Assembly (NCBI RefSeq): GCF_013035425.1
Contig: NZ_WQHX01000004.1
Coordinates: forward strand, 248,001 to 312,000
Direction of reading: 5' to 3'
Source: Ruegeria arenilitoris
GTDB lineage: Bacteria; Pseudomonadota; Alphaproteobacteria; Rhodobacterales; Rhodobacteraceae
DNA: 64,000 nucleotides
Numbering within the stretch: position 1 is the first letter of the stretch; every line of letters starts with the position of its first letter. Both the position numbers and the translations under genes were made by a program. Below, one piece after another: positions 43,899 through 53,892 of this stretch. Below the pieces are notes generated by a model. The model saw only the letters and a list, made by a program, of their open reading frames with translations, did not search any database and was not told where the DNA came from.

Positions 43899-44995
43899 TG
43901 GGTAAACCATACCTTCTTATTGCGGCAGGCGGTACAGGGGGGCATATGTTCCCGGCGCAGGCTTTGGCCGAGGCAATGTTAAGCAAGGGATGGCGGGTTC
44001 GCCTGTCCACCGATCCACGCGGTGCGCGATACTCGGGTGGCTTTCCCGACTCTACCGAGATCCTCCAAGTCAGTTCGGCCACGTTCGCGCGCGGAGGGTT
44101 TGCTGCCAAAGCGTTGGCTGGTCCAAAAATCATCGGTGGAATTACAAGCATGGCGCTCCAAATGGCGCGCGACAAACCAGATGTTGTTGTCGGTTTCGGT
44201 GGATACCCCTCTATCCCCGCGCTTGGTGCGGCGACTATGTTAGGCCTACCGCGCATGATACACGAACAAAACGGCGTTCTTGGGCGGGTCAATCGCCTGT
44301 TTGCCAAAAGAGTGGGCCATGTGGCCTGCGGCGTATGGCCAACCGATTTACCTGAGGGAGCGCATGGTATCCACACCGGCAATCCGGTTCGCGCATCTGT
44401 TCTGGACCGAGCCGCTGCCGGCTACATCCCACCTGGCGATTACCCGATGTCAATCCTTGTGATGGGCGGCTCTCAGGGAGCGCGCATTCTCAGCGATGTA
44501 GTGCCAGGTGCCATTGCTGCCTTGTCGGATGAACTTCGCGAAAACATTCGCGTTGCCCATCAGGCTCGCGACGAAGACGGTGAGAGGGTTAAGGCGTTTT
44601 ACGACGAAAACGGAATCCTCGCGGATGTCCAACCATTCTTTGATGACGTACCCCGCCGCATGTCTGAGGCTCAGCTGGTTATCTCGCGCTCAGGGGCGTC
44701 TAGCGTAGCAGATATTTCGGTCATCGGGCGCCCTTCAATTCTAGTCCCCTTTGCTGCCGCTGCCGGAGACCATCAGACCGCCAATGCGCGGGGGCTTGTT
44801 CAGGCAGGCGCGGCAATCATGATCCCCGAAAATGCGCTTGACGTTACCTCGCTGACAGAGCAAATCACCGCAGTCCTCACCAACCCGGAAGCCGCACAAA
44901 AAATGGCCCATGCCGCCCTTTCAACTGGTGCGCCTGACGCGACCGAGCGTTTGGTTTCTCTTGTTGAATCTCTGGCGCAGAAGGAGACCGCATGA
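43898..44995 (+). CDS. murG: UDP-GlcNAc transferase MurG
   Basis: MurG (365 residues) converts lipid I to lipid II at the inner face of the membrane. It is a GT-B fold with the glycine-rich loop [17 protein letters not shown] (residues 8-24), [33 protein letters not shown] and [14 protein letters not shown]. It overlaps ftsW by 1 bp and murC by 4 bp. Confidence 0.96.
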   Translation: MGKPYLLIAAGGTGGHMFPAQALAEAMLSKGWRVRLSTDPRGARYSGGFPDSTEILQVSSATFARGGFAAKALAGPKIIGGITSMALQMARDKPDVVVGFGGYPSIPALGAATMLGLPRMIHEQNGVLGRVNRLFAKRVGHVACGVWPTDLPEGAHGIHTGNPVRASVLDRAAAGYIPPGDYPMSILVMGGSQGARILSDVVPGAIAALSDELRENIRVAHQARDEDGERVKAFYDENGILADVQPFFDDVPRRMSEAQLVISRSGASSVADISVIGRPSILVPFAAAAGDHQTANARGLVQAGAAIMIPENALDVTSLTEQITAVLTNPEAAQKMAHAALSTGAPDATERLVSLVESLAQKETA

Positions 44996-46401
44996 ACCCT
45001 GCAACCAAACTCCCGCAAGATGTAGGGCCGATCCATTTCGTCGGGATCGGTGGTATCGGCATGTCCGGGATAGCCGAAGTTCTTTTGAATCTCGGGTACC
45101 GCGTTCAGGGTTCCGACTTGAAAGCCTCAAAGATCACGGACCGTCTGGCTGAACTGGGGGCAGAGGTATTTGTCGGGCAAAGGGCCGAGAACCTGGAAGG
45201 CGCAGCGGTCGTCGTCGTGTCCACGGCGATCAAGCCAGGAAACCCGGAATTGGATGAGGCGCGTTCGCAAGGTCTGCCTGTTGTCCGCCGAGCCGATATG
45301 CTGGCGGAATTGATGCGGCTGAAATCCAACATTGCCATTGCAGGAACGCACGGTAAGACCACTACAACGACGATGATGGCAGAACTGATGGTTGCCGGTG
45401 ACTTTGACCCGACCGTGATCAATGGCGGTATTATCCACGCCTATGGATCAAACGCGAGAATGGGGCAGGGAGAATGGATGGTGGTTGAAGCAGACGAATC
45501 CGATGGTTCATTCAACCGTCTTCCTGCCACTATTGCCATCGTCACAAATATCGACCCAGAACATATGGAGCATTGGGGTGAATTCGACACGCTGCGTGAT
45601 GCGTTCTACGAGTTTGTTTCAAACCTGCCGTTCTATGGACTTGCCGTCTGCTGCACTGACCATGCCGAGGTGCAAACCCTTGTCGGACGTATCACCGATC
45701 GTCGTGTGCGGACTTATGGCTTTAATGCACAAGCCGACGTTCGGGCGCTGAACCTTACATACAAAGGCGGTGTCGCGCATTTCGACATTCACCTCCAATA
45801 CGAAGACAAGGTCATCGAAGGATGCACGTTGCCTATGCCGGGTGACCATAATGTCTCGAATGCTCTGGCCGCAGTAGCTGTTGCTCGGCATTTGGGAATG
45901 AAGGCTGTGGAAATCCGCGAAGCGTTGGCAAATTTTGGAGGTGTAAACCGACGCTTTACCAAGGTGGGGGAGGTCGATGGTGTCACAATCATCGACGACT
46001 ATGGCCACCATCCCGTGGAAATCGCGGCCGTTCTCAAGGCCGCACGTCAGGCTACAGACGGCAGGGTTATTGCCGTACATCAACCACACCGTTTTTCGCG
46101 CTTGTCCAATCTGTTCGACGATTTCTGCACTTGTTTTAACGACGCTGACGTTGTCGCCATTGCCGATGTATTTGGCGCTGGAGAAGAGCCTATCGCTGGC
46201 GCGGATCGTGATTCTTTAGTTCAGGGTTTGATTCGTCACGGGCACCGTCACGCCAGGGCTTTGCTGAACGAAGCCGATCTGGAGCGCCTTGTTCGCGAAC
46301 AAGCCCGGTCGGGGGACATGGTTGTTTGTCTTGGTGCTGGTACGATCAGCGCTTGGGCTAATGGATTGCCAGAGCGCCTTCTTAGAAAACAAGCAGTGTG
46401 A
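44992..46401 (+). CDS. murC: UDP-MurNAc--L-alanine ligase
   Basis: MurC (469 residues) adds L-Ala to UDP-MurNAc, the first stem-peptide step. Features: [20 protein letters not shown] loop [16 protein letters not shown] (about residue 118), [24 protein letters not shown], and [12 protein letters not shown]. Length is normal. A ribosome site for the first DUF2484 gene follows about 80 bp later. Confidence 0.96.
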   Translation: MNPATKLPQDVGPIHFVGIGGIGMSGIAEVLLNLGYRVQGSDLKASKITDRLAELGAEVFVGQRAENLEGAAVVVVSTAIKPGNPELDEARSQGLPVVRRADMLAELMRLKSNIAIAGTHGKTTTTTMMAELMVAGDFDPTVINGGIIHAYGSNARMGQGEWMVVEADESDGSFNRLPATIAIVTNIDPEHMEHWGEFDTLRDAFYEFVSNLPFYGLAVCCTDHAEVQTLVGRITDRRVRTYGFNAQADVRALNLTYKGGVAHFDIHLQYEDKVIEGCTLPMPGDHNVSNALAAVAVARHLGMKAVEIREALANFGGVNRRFTKVGEVDGVTIIDDYGHHPVEIAAVLKAARQATDGRVIAVHQPHRFSRLSNLFDDFCTCFNDADVVAIADVFGAGEEPIAGADRDSLVQGLIRHGHRHARALLNEADLERLVREQARSGDMVVCLGAGTISAWANGLPERLLRKQAV

Positions 46402-46480
46402 AGGGTTTGGGTTCTTGGACGCACAGCTTCGAGATGAAAGCGGACAATTAAGCGCGTCCGCGATGCTCAAGGAGGGGCAC

Positions 46481-46729
46481 ATGCAATTGTCTGTTGTCTT
46501 GTCCGCCTTTTGGGTGATTTGCGCGACGATCGTGGCGATGTTGCCGATGAAGTATCAGTTCTTACCGGGTGTCACCCTTTTGATATGCGCCCCGGCGCTG
46601 ATCCTATGGTTGGGGTTTGATTTCGGCTGGTTTGTCTCTGCTTTGGCACTTGCGGCATTTGTGTCCATGTTCCGATATCCCTTGCGCTATTTTTGGCGAA
46701 AATGGTCGGGCCGGGGAGAAGTCGAATGA
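46481..46729 (+). CDS. DUF2484 small membrane protein, copy 1
   Basis: This 82-residue protein with three hydrophobic helices matches DUF2484, which I know mainly from Rhodobacterales. A strong AAGGAGGGG Shine-Dalgarno precedes the ATG at 46481. The C-terminus [20 protein letters not shown] resembles the end of the second copy. The longer ORF from 46289 overlaps murC and is not credible. It lies between murC and murB, so a link with envelope synthesis or division is plausible but unproven. Confidence 0.82.
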   Translation: MQLSVVLSAFWVICATIVAMLPMKYQFLPGVTLLICAPALILWLGFDFGWFVSALALAAFVSMFRYPLRYFWRKWSGRGEVE

Positions 46730-46968
46730 ACTGGTCGATCGCTCTTGCAGGTCTTTGGGGGCTTGTTGCCAATGTAATGGCTATGATCCCCAGCAAAGAC
46801 AACCATTGGACCCGCGCTTATTTCCTGATCGCTGTGGGCATACCCATTCTGGGATACGTCACCTACGAAAATGGGCCATGGATTGGACTGATCGTGCTGG
46901 CAGCAGGTATTTCGGTGCTGCGTTGGCCGGTGATTTACCTTGGGCGCTGGCTGCGCAAATGGATTTAA
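46726..46968 (+). CDS. DUF2484 small membrane protein, copy 2
   Basis: This 80-residue protein with three hydrophobic helices is a paralogue of the preceding gene: both start with a helix containing [10 protein letters not shown] or [10 protein letters not shown], then a short MIPSKDNHW or MLPMKYQF loop, and both end in [10 protein letters not shown] or [10 protein letters not shown]. The ATG overlaps the stop of copy 1 (ATGA), so the two are translated together. Function unknown. Confidence 0.8.
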   Translation: MNWSIALAGLWGLVANVMAMIPSKDNHWTRAYFLIAVGIPILGYVTYENGPWIGLIVLAAGISVLRWPVIYLGRWLRKWI

Positions 46969-47015
46969 GGCTTTCGACACTTGCACAGCAGACGCAAATC
47001 CGCGATCTAGCGTTC

Positions 47016-47942
47016 ATGTCGAAAATTCCCTCGCCGCGCGGCAGGCTTACTAAAAATCGCTCGCTTAATGATCTGACCTGGCTACGGGTTGGTGGTCCGG
47101 CGGATTATCTTTTTCAACCAGCGGATATCGAGGATCTCCGGGAATTTCTTCGTGATTTGCCAGCGGATGTGCCAGTTTTTCCGATGGGTGTTGGTTCTAA
47201 CCTGATCGTAAGGGACGGAGGGTTGCGTTCGGTAGTGATCCGTCTGGGGCGTGGTTTCAATGGAATTTCGGTTGTCGACAATACTGTCACGGCCGGTGCG
47301 GCCGCGCTTGACGCACATGTCGCGCGTAAGGCGGCGGATGCCGGCGTGGACCTGACTTTTTTGCGGACGATTCCGGGATCAATTGGCGGGGCTGTCCGGA
47401 TGAATGCGGGTTGCTATGGCAGTTACACGGCGGATGTGCTGCGCAAAGTAACTATCGTCACGCGACAAGGTGAAATTGCTGATTTGAGGCCAGAAGAATT
47501 GAATTTCCGCTATCGCCAAACTGACCTGGCCGATGGGGCCGTCGTGGTTTCAGCCGTTTTTGAAGGACCTCTGGGCGACCCCGGAGAATTGCATGCGCGC
47601 ATGGCAGCGCAACTTAGAAAACGTGACGAAACGCAACCTACTAAAGATCGCAGTGCCGGATCGACATTTCGCAACCCTGCCGGCTTTTCTTCGACGGGAA
47701 GGGCTGATGACGTACACGACCTAAAAGCTTGGAAGGTGATCGATGACGCTGGCATGCGCGGCGCGAAGGTGGGTGGCGCGCAGATGAGTGACAAGCACTC
47801 GAATTTCCTTATCAACACTGGTGACGCAACCGCCGCAGACCTTGAAGGTTTGGGCGAGGAGGTACGAAAAAAGGTTTACGAAACAAGCGGTATCACGCTA
47901 GAGTGGGAAATTATGCGGGTCGGCGATCCGCTTGAAAAATAG
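47016..47942 (+). CDS. murB: UDP-N-acetylenolpyruvoylglucosamine reductase
   Basis: MurB (308 residues) reduces UDP-GlcNAc-enolpyruvate to UDP-MurNAc using FAD and NADPH. Features: [45 protein letters not shown], catalytic Ser in [10 protein letters not shown], and [13 protein letters not shown]. The family start resembles [12 protein letters not shown] at 47016, so I use that; an in-frame ATG at 46959, overlapping DUF2484 copy 2, is an alternative that adds 19 residues. Confidence 0.95.
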   Translation: MSKIPSPRGRLTKNRSLNDLTWLRVGGPADYLFQPADIEDLREFLRDLPADVPVFPMGVGSNLIVRDGGLRSVVIRLGRGFNGISVVDNTVTAGAAALDAHVARKAADAGVDLTFLRTIPGSIGGAVRMNAGCYGSYTADVLRKVTIVTRQGEIADLRPEELNFRYRQTDLADGAVVVSAVFEGPLGDPGELHARMAAQLRKRDETQPTKDRSAGSTFRNPAGFSSTGRADDVHDLKAWKVIDDAGMRGAKVGGAQMSDKHSNFLINTGDATAADLEGLGEEVRKKVYETSGITLEWEIMRVGDPLEK

Positions 47943-48051
47943 TGCCCTGACCGTCAGACTAAAACAGGCAAATTAAGGCGACGGATCAACGGTATAACAA
48001 CAATACGGACCACCAAAAAGGTCCATGTTTTTGAGGCGCACAAAGGTGGGT

Positions 48052-48969
48052 ATGTCGAGCAGGACAAGCCCCAAAGTGGCGGTTTTGATGGGCGGACCCT
48101 CGAAGGAGCGCGAGGTGTCTCTCAGCAGCGGGCGCGAATGCGCAGCCGCCCTAAGGGGAGAAGGCTTTGAAGTGGTCGAACTGGACGCTGGTCCCGACCT
48201 TTGCGCTCGCCTTGCCGACATTAAACCGGATGTTGCATTCAATGCCCTTCATGGCCGCTGGGGGGAGGACGGCTGCGTGCAGGGATTATTGGAGTGGATG
48301 CAATTACCTTACACGCATTCAGGTGTTCTGGCATCGGCGCTTGCTATGGACAAGCAACGCAGCAAAGAGGTTTATCAGGCCGAAGGGCTACCTGTAGTCC
48401 CGAGCGTTATTGTGCCGAAGATCGAAGTTGTCGAGGCCCACGTGATGGAGCCGCCATATGTTGCAAAGCCCAACAATGAAGGCTCCAGCGTTGGCATCTA
48501 CATTGTGCATGAATCTGCCAATGGCCCACCGCAGCTTTCCCAGGATATGCCCGATCAAGTTATGGTCGAGAAATACATTCCAGGTCGTGAGCTGACTGTA
48601 ACCGTCATGGATGACCGACCTTTGACTGTGACAGAGATCATGACAAACGGCGGCTGGTATGATTATGACGCAAAGTACAAGCCGGGTGGGTCTTGGCACG
48701 TACTGCCCGCCGAAATCCCAGAGGGAATTTTCGATCGTTGCGTGGACTTTGCCGTGCGCGCGCACAAAGCCCTTGGCTGTCGCGGGGTCAGCAGAACAGA
48801 TTACCGGTGGGATCACAGCATGGGCTTGGACGGCTTGTTCCTGCTGGAGACCAACACGCAACCAGGAATGACCCCAACGTCTTTGGTGCCCGAACAGGCA
48901 GAGCATATGGGTATGACTTTCGGCCAGCTTTGCGCTTGGATGGTGGAGGATGCATCATGCGACCGCTGA
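48052..48969 (+). CDS. ddl: D-alanine--D-alanine ligase
   Basis: Ddl (305 residues) joins two D-Ala for the MurF reaction. It is an ATP-grasp enzyme: VLMGGPSKEREVSLSSG near the N-terminus, ALHGRWGEDGCVQGLLE, PYTHSGVLASALAMDK, PNNEGSSVGIY, and LLETNTQPGMTPTSLVPEQA with the metal-binding Glu/Asn. Start at 48052 has a GGTGGG ribosome site; the ORF start at 48025 adds nine unlikely residues. It overlaps ftsQ by 13 bp. Confidence 0.95.
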   Translation: MSSRTSPKVAVLMGGPSKEREVSLSSGRECAAALRGEGFEVVELDAGPDLCARLADIKPDVAFNALHGRWGEDGCVQGLLEWMQLPYTHSGVLASALAMDKQRSKEVYQAEGLPVVPSVIVPKIEVVEAHVMEPPYVAKPNNEGSSVGIYIVHESANGPPQLSQDMPDQVMVEKYIPGRELTVTVMDDRPLTVTEIMTNGGWYDYDAKYKPGGSWHVLPAEIPEGIFDRCVDFAVRAHKALGCRGVSRTDYRWDHSMGLDGLFLLETNTQPGMTPTSLVPEQAEHMGMTFGQLCAWMVEDASCDR

Positions 48970-49964
48970 TTGCCACTCGAGCACTTGAGGAGCATAGGGC
49001 AAAGCCTCTGATCGTTACTGATGCCGATTTTGGATCTGGGAACGGTGGGAGCTCGCAACCAAAATCAAAATTTCGGTTACGCGGGTTGGGGCAATTACGT
49101 CGTGGCGCAGGTCGCGGTGATCCCACCCCGTCCCGCTTGAGTTACCGGTTCCAGCGATTGATGTTGACGCCCGGCTTTCGAAAGGCGCTTCGGTTGGGCA
49201 CACCAATTTTTGTCCTTTCCATGGGGCTAGCGGTATTTTTTTCGTCTGAGGATCGGCGTAACGCTATTTCCGATTATGTCGTTGAAATTAAGACTTCAAT
49301 TCAAGAACGTCCGGAATTTATGGTCAATCTGATGGCCATTGATGGTGCGGGAACGGGTCTGTCCGAAGATATTCGCGAAGTCGTGCCGCTGGATTTCCCG
49401 CTCAGCTCTTGGGACATGGACGTCGAAAAGATAAGAGACACGATCATTGCGTTGGATCCAGTAAAATCCGCGACTGTGCGCATTCGACCGGGCGGAATTT
49501 TGCAAGTCGACGTTGTTGAACGAGAGCCGGTCATTGTCTGGCGGACCCGCAGAGGTGTCGAGTTGCTTGATGAAACCGGTGCCCATGTCGAAAGAATTGC
49601 GGCACGCGCCGATTTTGCTGATTTGCCGTTGGTCGCGGGCAAAGGCGCGGACAAGCACGTGCCCGAAGCGTTGGAAATTCTGAGTACTTCTCGCAGTTTA
49701 GGCGACAGAGTGCGCGGCCTGGTACGTGTTGGCGAACGGCGCTGGGATCTGGTTTTGGATCGCGGTCAGCGCATCATGCTGCCGACCGAACGTCCGGCTC
49801 GTGCCCTGGAGCGGGTGTTGGCCGTGAACGAGGTGCAGGACCTGCTTGAGCGGGACGTGACCGTGGTTGACATGCGACTAGGACAACGTCCGACAATCAG
49901 AATGAATAAAGCCGCCAGCGAAGAATGGTGGAACACAAAAGTGACAGTAAACGGCGGGCAATAA
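48957..49964 (+). CDS. ftsQ: Cell division protein FtsQ
   Basis: FtsQ (335 residues) scaffolds the FtsQLB divisome complex. It has a long cytoplasmic N-terminus (about 75 residues), one transmembrane helix (about 80-97, LGTPIFVLSMGLAVFF) and a periplasmic POTRA-type domain (VEKIRDTIIALDPVKSATVRIRPGG). The FtsQ domain follows with VVEREPVIVWR and ERRWDLVLDRGQRIMLP. The ATG at 48957 lies inside the end of ddl with GGTGGAGGA upstream, giving translational coupling. Confidence 0.93.
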   Translation: MRPLIATRALEEHRAKPLIVTDADFGSGNGGSSQPKSKFRLRGLGQLRRGAGRGDPTPSRLSYRFQRLMLTPGFRKALRLGTPIFVLSMGLAVFFSSEDRRNAISDYVVEIKTSIQERPEFMVNLMAIDGAGTGLSEDIREVVPLDFPLSSWDMDVEKIRDTIIALDPVKSATVRIRPGGILQVDVVEREPVIVWRTRRGVELLDETGAHVERIAARADFADLPLVAGKGADKHVPEALEILSTSRSLGDRVRGLVRVGERRWDLVLDRGQRIMLPTERPARALERVLAVNEVQDLLERDVTVVDMRLGQRPTIRMNKAASEEWWNTKVTVNGGQ

Positions 49965-49968
49965 GCGA

Positions 49969-51306
49969 ATGATGACCGATCTTTATCAGTCCCAGCGCGC
50001 GATGCGACAGATGCGCAGACAGGCAATTCAAAGAGGCGTTGTCGCCATCTTGGATGTTGGAAGTTCCAAGATCGCCTGTCTTGTGCTGCGCTTTGATGGG
50101 GCAGGACGGCTAAGCGAGGATAACTCGATCGGTTCCATGGCGGGGCAGACTGGGTTCCGAGTAATCGGCGCGGCCACGACACGTTCGCGCGGCGTTCAAT
50201 TTGGTGAAATCACCGCAATGCAGGAAACCGAGCGTGCCATCCGAACGGCATTGCAAGCCGCGCAAAAGATGGCCGATATCCGGGTCGATCACGTTATCGC
50301 GTGTTTTTCGGGCGCCAATCCTCGGTCCTACGGCCTTGACGCGCAGGTTGACTTGGAAGGCCAACTTGTCACTGAGGCCGAAGTCGGGCGGGTTCTGAAT
50401 GCATGCGATGTGCCTGATTACGGTACGGGCCGTGAGGTTTTGCACGCGCAACCTGTTAATTTTGCTCTCGACAATCGATCAGGATTGATTGATCCGCGTG
50501 GACAGCAAGGACAGAGTCTTGCGGTGGACATGCACATGCTCACCGTCGACTCTGCGGCAATTCAAAACATTTTGCGTTGCATCAAACGCTGCGACCTTGA
50601 GCTCGCAGGTGTGGCGAATTCTGCCTACGTGTCCGGCATTTCGGCTTTGGTTGAAGACGAACAAGAGCTGGGTGCGGCTTGCATAGATATGGGTGGAGGC
50701 ACGACCAGCGTATCAATTTTCATAAAGAAACATATGATTTACGCCGATAGTGTCAAAATGGGCGGCGATCATGTGACCTCGGATATTTCTATGGGCCTTG
50801 GTATTCCGGCAGCGGTGGCAGAGCGAATAAAGACGTTCAATGGAGGTGTCCACGCAACCGGAGCAGACGACCGCGATTTGATTGATATCGGCGGTGACAC
50901 CGGTGACTGGGAACATGACCGACGAACTGTCAGTCGGGCGGAACTAATTGGTATTATGCGTCCAAGAGTTGAAGAAATACTCGAGGAGGTGCGCACCTGC
51001 CTTGACGCTGCGGGCTTCGATCATTTGCCAAGTCAGCAGATCGTGTTGACCGGGGGCGGCAGTCAGATCATGGGACTGGATGGTTTGGCCACGCGCATTC
51101 TGGGGCAGCGCGTGCGTTTGGGGCGTCCATTACGTGTTCATGGCCTGCCACAATCTGCTACTGGGCCTGCATTCTCTTCGGCGGTAGGCCTAAGCCTTTT
51201 CGCTGCGCATCCGCAGGATGAATGGTGGGACTTCGAAATTCCAGTCGACACATATGCAACGCGACCTTTCAAAAGAGCGGTTCGGTGGTTCCGTGACAAT
51301 TGGTAA
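49969..51306 (+). CDS. ftsA: Cell division protein FtsA
   Basis: FtsA (445 residues) is the actin-like membrane tether for FtsZ. Features: phosphate 1 VAILDVGSSKIACLVL, the inserted 1C domain with FSGANPRSYG, phosphate 2 AACIDMGGGTTSVSIF, adenosine loop IVLTGGGSQIMGL, and a C-terminal amphipathic basic helix (RPFKRAVRWFRDNW) for membrane binding. Starts at 49969 or 49972 are equally possible. The next gene begins inside its 3' end. Confidence 0.95.
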   Translation: MMTDLYQSQRAMRQMRRQAIQRGVVAILDVGSSKIACLVLRFDGAGRLSEDNSIGSMAGQTGFRVIGAATTRSRGVQFGEITAMQETERAIRTALQAAQKMADIRVDHVIACFSGANPRSYGLDAQVDLEGQLVTEAEVGRVLNACDVPDYGTGREVLHAQPVNFALDNRSGLIDPRGQQGQSLAVDMHMLTVDSAAIQNILRCIKRCDLELAGVANSAYVSGISALVEDEQELGAACIDMGGGTTSVSIFIKKHMIYADSVKMGGDHVTSDISMGLGIPAAVAERIKTFNGGVHATGADDRDLIDIGGDTGDWEHDRRTVSRAELIGIMRPRVEEILEEVRTCLDAAGFDHLPSQQIVLTGGGSQIMGLDGLATRILGQRVRLGRPLRVHGLPQSATGPAFSSAVGLSLFAAHPQDEWWDFEIPVDTYATRPFKRAVRWFRDNW

Positions 51307-51709
51307 GACCATTGTTCTTGGGTTGGTAAGTGCGCTGGAGCCGACCGTTGCATTCGCGCAGACGCGGATTTCACCTGAGGATTTTTTGTCTGCGGTCGAA
51401 GGCAAAACGGCGGATTTCCATGAAATTCATACCGGAGCGCTGGTAGGTATAGAACAATTTCTGAGTTCGAAGTTGTCAGTTTGGTGGCAGCCAGGATTGG
51501 GATGCGTCTACGGGCAAATCTCGGTTTCGAATGGCCAAATTTGCTTTCAGTACGATGATATTGGCGAAGGCGTTTACGTATGTTGGTGGCCATTCGAACA
51601 CGAAGGCCGACTGATGGTTCGCGAATCAAGTTTTGCATTTGCCGAGATTCAGGAAATACGACGGATCTCGAACGACAACTTGGATTGCCCTAATGCCCCG
51701 ATTAGCTGA
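51293..51709 (+). CDS. Unknown exported protein between ftsA and ftsZ
   Basis: This 138-residue protein starts with a signal peptide (MTIGKTIVLGLVSALEPTVAFA). The mature part is about 116 residues with four Cys (LGCVYG, QICFQYDD, YVCWWPF, NLDCPNA) and many aromatic residues, suggesting a disulfide-bonded periplasmic fold. The GTG at 51293 fits the signal best; an ATG at 51254 would extend it by 13 charged residues. It overlaps the ftsA stop by 14 bp. I recognise no family; a division role is suggested only by position. Confidence 0.62.
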   Translation: MTIGKTIVLGLVSALEPTVAFAQTRISPEDFLSAVEGKTADFHEIHTGALVGIEQFLSSKLSVWWQPGLGCVYGQISVSNGQICFQYDDIGEGVYVCWWPFEHEGRLMVRESSFAFAEIQEIRRISNDNLDCPNAPIS

Positions 51710-52059
51710 AGAATTGTGTTGCGTGCCAACTAATTATCCCTAAAACTGTCCACAGGGTCCGGTAGAGGCCCGGCGGCAGGAGACGAGCAGTTTCCCGCGC
51801 GAAGAAGCCAAGTACTTTCATAGAGCGAGTCGCCAAAACCGCGACGCGAAGTGTTATTGCGTTGTGTCGCGTTGTTGTTTGGTCGCAACATGTGGCGGAT
51901 ATCGCGAAATACCGCTGATTTCCGCCTTGATTCCTCCATATTTTGTGGTTCGCGGCGATTTTGGACGTGACGTTTGAGGATTTGAACGATAAAATGAAAG
52001 ATGGATAGGTCAGAAAAACACCGCAGTACGCGGCAACTTATAAAACAGGCGGACAGAGC
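51710..52059 (+). other. ftsZ upstream region
   Basis: This stretch of about 350 bp has no gene and should hold the ftsZ promoter(s). It contains clusters of GCGAC/GTCGC repeats around 51840-51890 and one GANTC site (GATTC, 51929-51933), the CcrM methylation target that regulates ftsZ in Caulobacter. I cannot place -35/-10 boxes with confidence. Confidence 0.45.
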
Positions 52060-53679
52060 ATGACATTGAATCTTTCGATGCCCGGGCACGATGAATTAAA
52101 GCCACGGATCACGGTTTTTGGCGTTGGCGGCGCTGGCGGTAATGCCGTGGATAACATGATTGCAAAGCAGCTGGACGGTGTCGAATTCGTTGTCGCAAAT
52201 ACCGACGCACAGGCCCTTCAGCAAAGCAGCTCGTCCGCACGAGTTCAATTGGGTGTCAAAGTGACCGAAGGTTTGGGGGCCGGCGCGCGCCCGACCGTTG
52301 GTGCTGCTGCCGCCGAGGAGAGCATCGAACAGATAGTCGACCATCTAGCTGGCGCACACATGTGCTTTATCACTGCTGGTATGGGTGGTGGTACTGGGAC
52401 CGGAGCAGCGCCAATTATCGCTCAAGCAGCGCGGGAATTGGGTGTACTCACCGTTGGCGTCGTGACCAAGCCTTTCCAATTCGAAGGTGCAAAGCGGATG
52501 CGTCAAGCCGAAGACGGTGTGGACGCTCTTCAAAAAGTTGTTGATACGCTGATCATTATCCCGAACCAAAACCTGTTCCGTCTGGCCAACGAAAAGACCA
52601 CGTTCACCGAAGCGTTCTCGATGGCTGATGATGTTCTGTATCAAGGTGTAAAAGGCGTTACGGACCTGATGGTCCGCCCCGGTCTGATCAACCTCGATTT
52701 TGCTGACGTTCGCGCCGTCATGGACGAGATGGGCAAAGCGATGATGGGTACAGGCGAAGCAACTGGAGAAGATCGTGCCATTCAGGCGGCGGAAAAAGCC
52801 ATAGCCAACCCTCTTTTGGATGAAATCAGCCTCAAGGGAGCGAAGGGCGTTCTGATCAACATAACAGGTTCGCATGATCTGACCCTCTTCGAGCTGGACG
52901 AAGCCGCCAACCGAATTCGGGAAGAAGTTGATCCTGATGCGAATATTATCGTTGGTTCTACCCTTGATACCGAGATGGAAGGCGGGATGCGCGTGTCTGT
53001 GGTGGCCACAGGAATTGATGCTAGCGACGTTCAGTCGGACGTCCCGGTTGCGCGCCGCTCAATGTCAGCTCCGCTTACTCGAACAGTATCTGCCGAAGAA
53101 GCGGCTGATGAACAATCACTGGAAGTCGCCGCTCGGACATCGGCTGCAGACGATGGCAACATTGCCCCAACTCTTTTTGAATCAATCGAAGATGTAGAGT
53201 TCAAGGAAGGTTGGCACAACGAACCGCCGGCAGCTGCTGAACAGGACGATGACGGTTTACCTCCTCCCGCCTATCAACCCCATGTGGCAGAATTCGAACC
53301 GAGACCCGATTCTGGTGAGCGGGCCGCAGAGGACTACGTCGCGCCACGCGCTCAGGAACCCGGAACGCCGTCACCTGCGGCCATGCAGCGTCTACAGGCA
53401 GCGGTTCAAAAAGTGCCAACAGGCGCGTCGCGATTCAACTCCACACGAGCTCAGGAAGCAGTAGCGCCAGAGCAGCCTCAACCAGAAGAACGCTCGCGTT
53501 TCGGCTTTAACAGATTGATCGACCGTATGACTGGACATGCGTCGGATACACCTGCGCAACCTGCCCGTCAGCAGCCTGCAATCAGAGCGTCGGACGCCAC
53601 CGCACCAGCCCAAGAAGCAGCTGACCCGGATCAGGATAGAATTGAAATTCCCGCCTTCTTGCGTCGACAAGCCAACTGA
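52060..53679 (+). CDS. ftsZ: Cell division protein FtsZ
   Basis: FtsZ (539 residues) is the tubulin-like GTPase that forms the Z ring. The tubulin signature GGGTGTG is at residues 109-115 and the T7 loop is [12 protein letters not shown] long disordered linker rich in Ala, Pro and acidic residues (about residues 325-520) makes it longer than the E. coli protein, as usual in alphaproteobacteria. The C-terminal peptide [11 protein letters not shown] is the conserved FtsA-binding tail. A terminator follows. Confidence 0.97.
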   Translation: MTLNLSMPGHDELKPRITVFGVGGAGGNAVDNMIAKQLDGVEFVVANTDAQALQQSSSSARVQLGVKVTEGLGAGARPTVGAAAAEESIEQIVDHLAGAHMCFITAGMGGGTGTGAAPIIAQAARELGVLTVGVVTKPFQFEGAKRMRQAEDGVDALQKVVDTLIIIPNQNLFRLANEKTTFTEAFSMADDVLYQGVKGVTDLMVRPGLINLDFADVRAVMDEMGKAMMGTGEATGEDRAIQAAEKAIANPLLDEISLKGAKGVLINITGSHDLTLFELDEAANRIREEVDPDANIIVGSTLDTEMEGGMRVSVVATGIDASDVQSDVPVARRSMSAPLTRTVSAEEAADEQSLEVAARTSAADDGNIAPTLFESIEDVEFKEGWHNEPPAAAEQDDDGLPPPAYQPHVAEFEPRPDSGERAAEDYVAPRAQEPGTPSPAAMQRLQAAVQKVPTGASRFNSTRAQEAVAPEQPQPEERSRFGFNRLIDRMTGHASDTPAQPARQQPAIRASDATAPAQEAADPDQDRIEIPAFLRRQAN

Positions 53680-53702
53680 TCGCGGTAACAAAATCTTTGA
53701 AG

Positions 53703-53730
53703 AGAGCTGCCAACTGGTGGCTCTTTTTCT
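53703..53730 (+). terminator. Intrinsic terminator after ftsZ
   Basis: The stem AGAGCTGCC/GGTGGCTCT includes two G-T pairs, has a 4-nt loop AACT, and is followed by a T-rich run with one C. It lies 23 bp after the ftsZ stop. Confidence 0.72.
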
Positions 53731-53892
53731 TTTAAAAACAATGCACTGAATGTCTGTAAGCAGGGTTTTGCCGATCTGTCACATTGATGTTTCATTCAGT
53801 TGCAAAGAGTGAGTTGAGCCTTGAGGCGCCGTTCCTTAACTGATGTGCGACGCAGCCCATAGCTGGCTGCACGCTGCTATCTGAGGTTCTAA

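Noticed and set aside
46289..46480. Extended N-terminus of DUF2484 copy 1
   Set aside because: The extension overlaps murC out of frame, while a strong Shine-Dalgarno marks the ATG at 46481.
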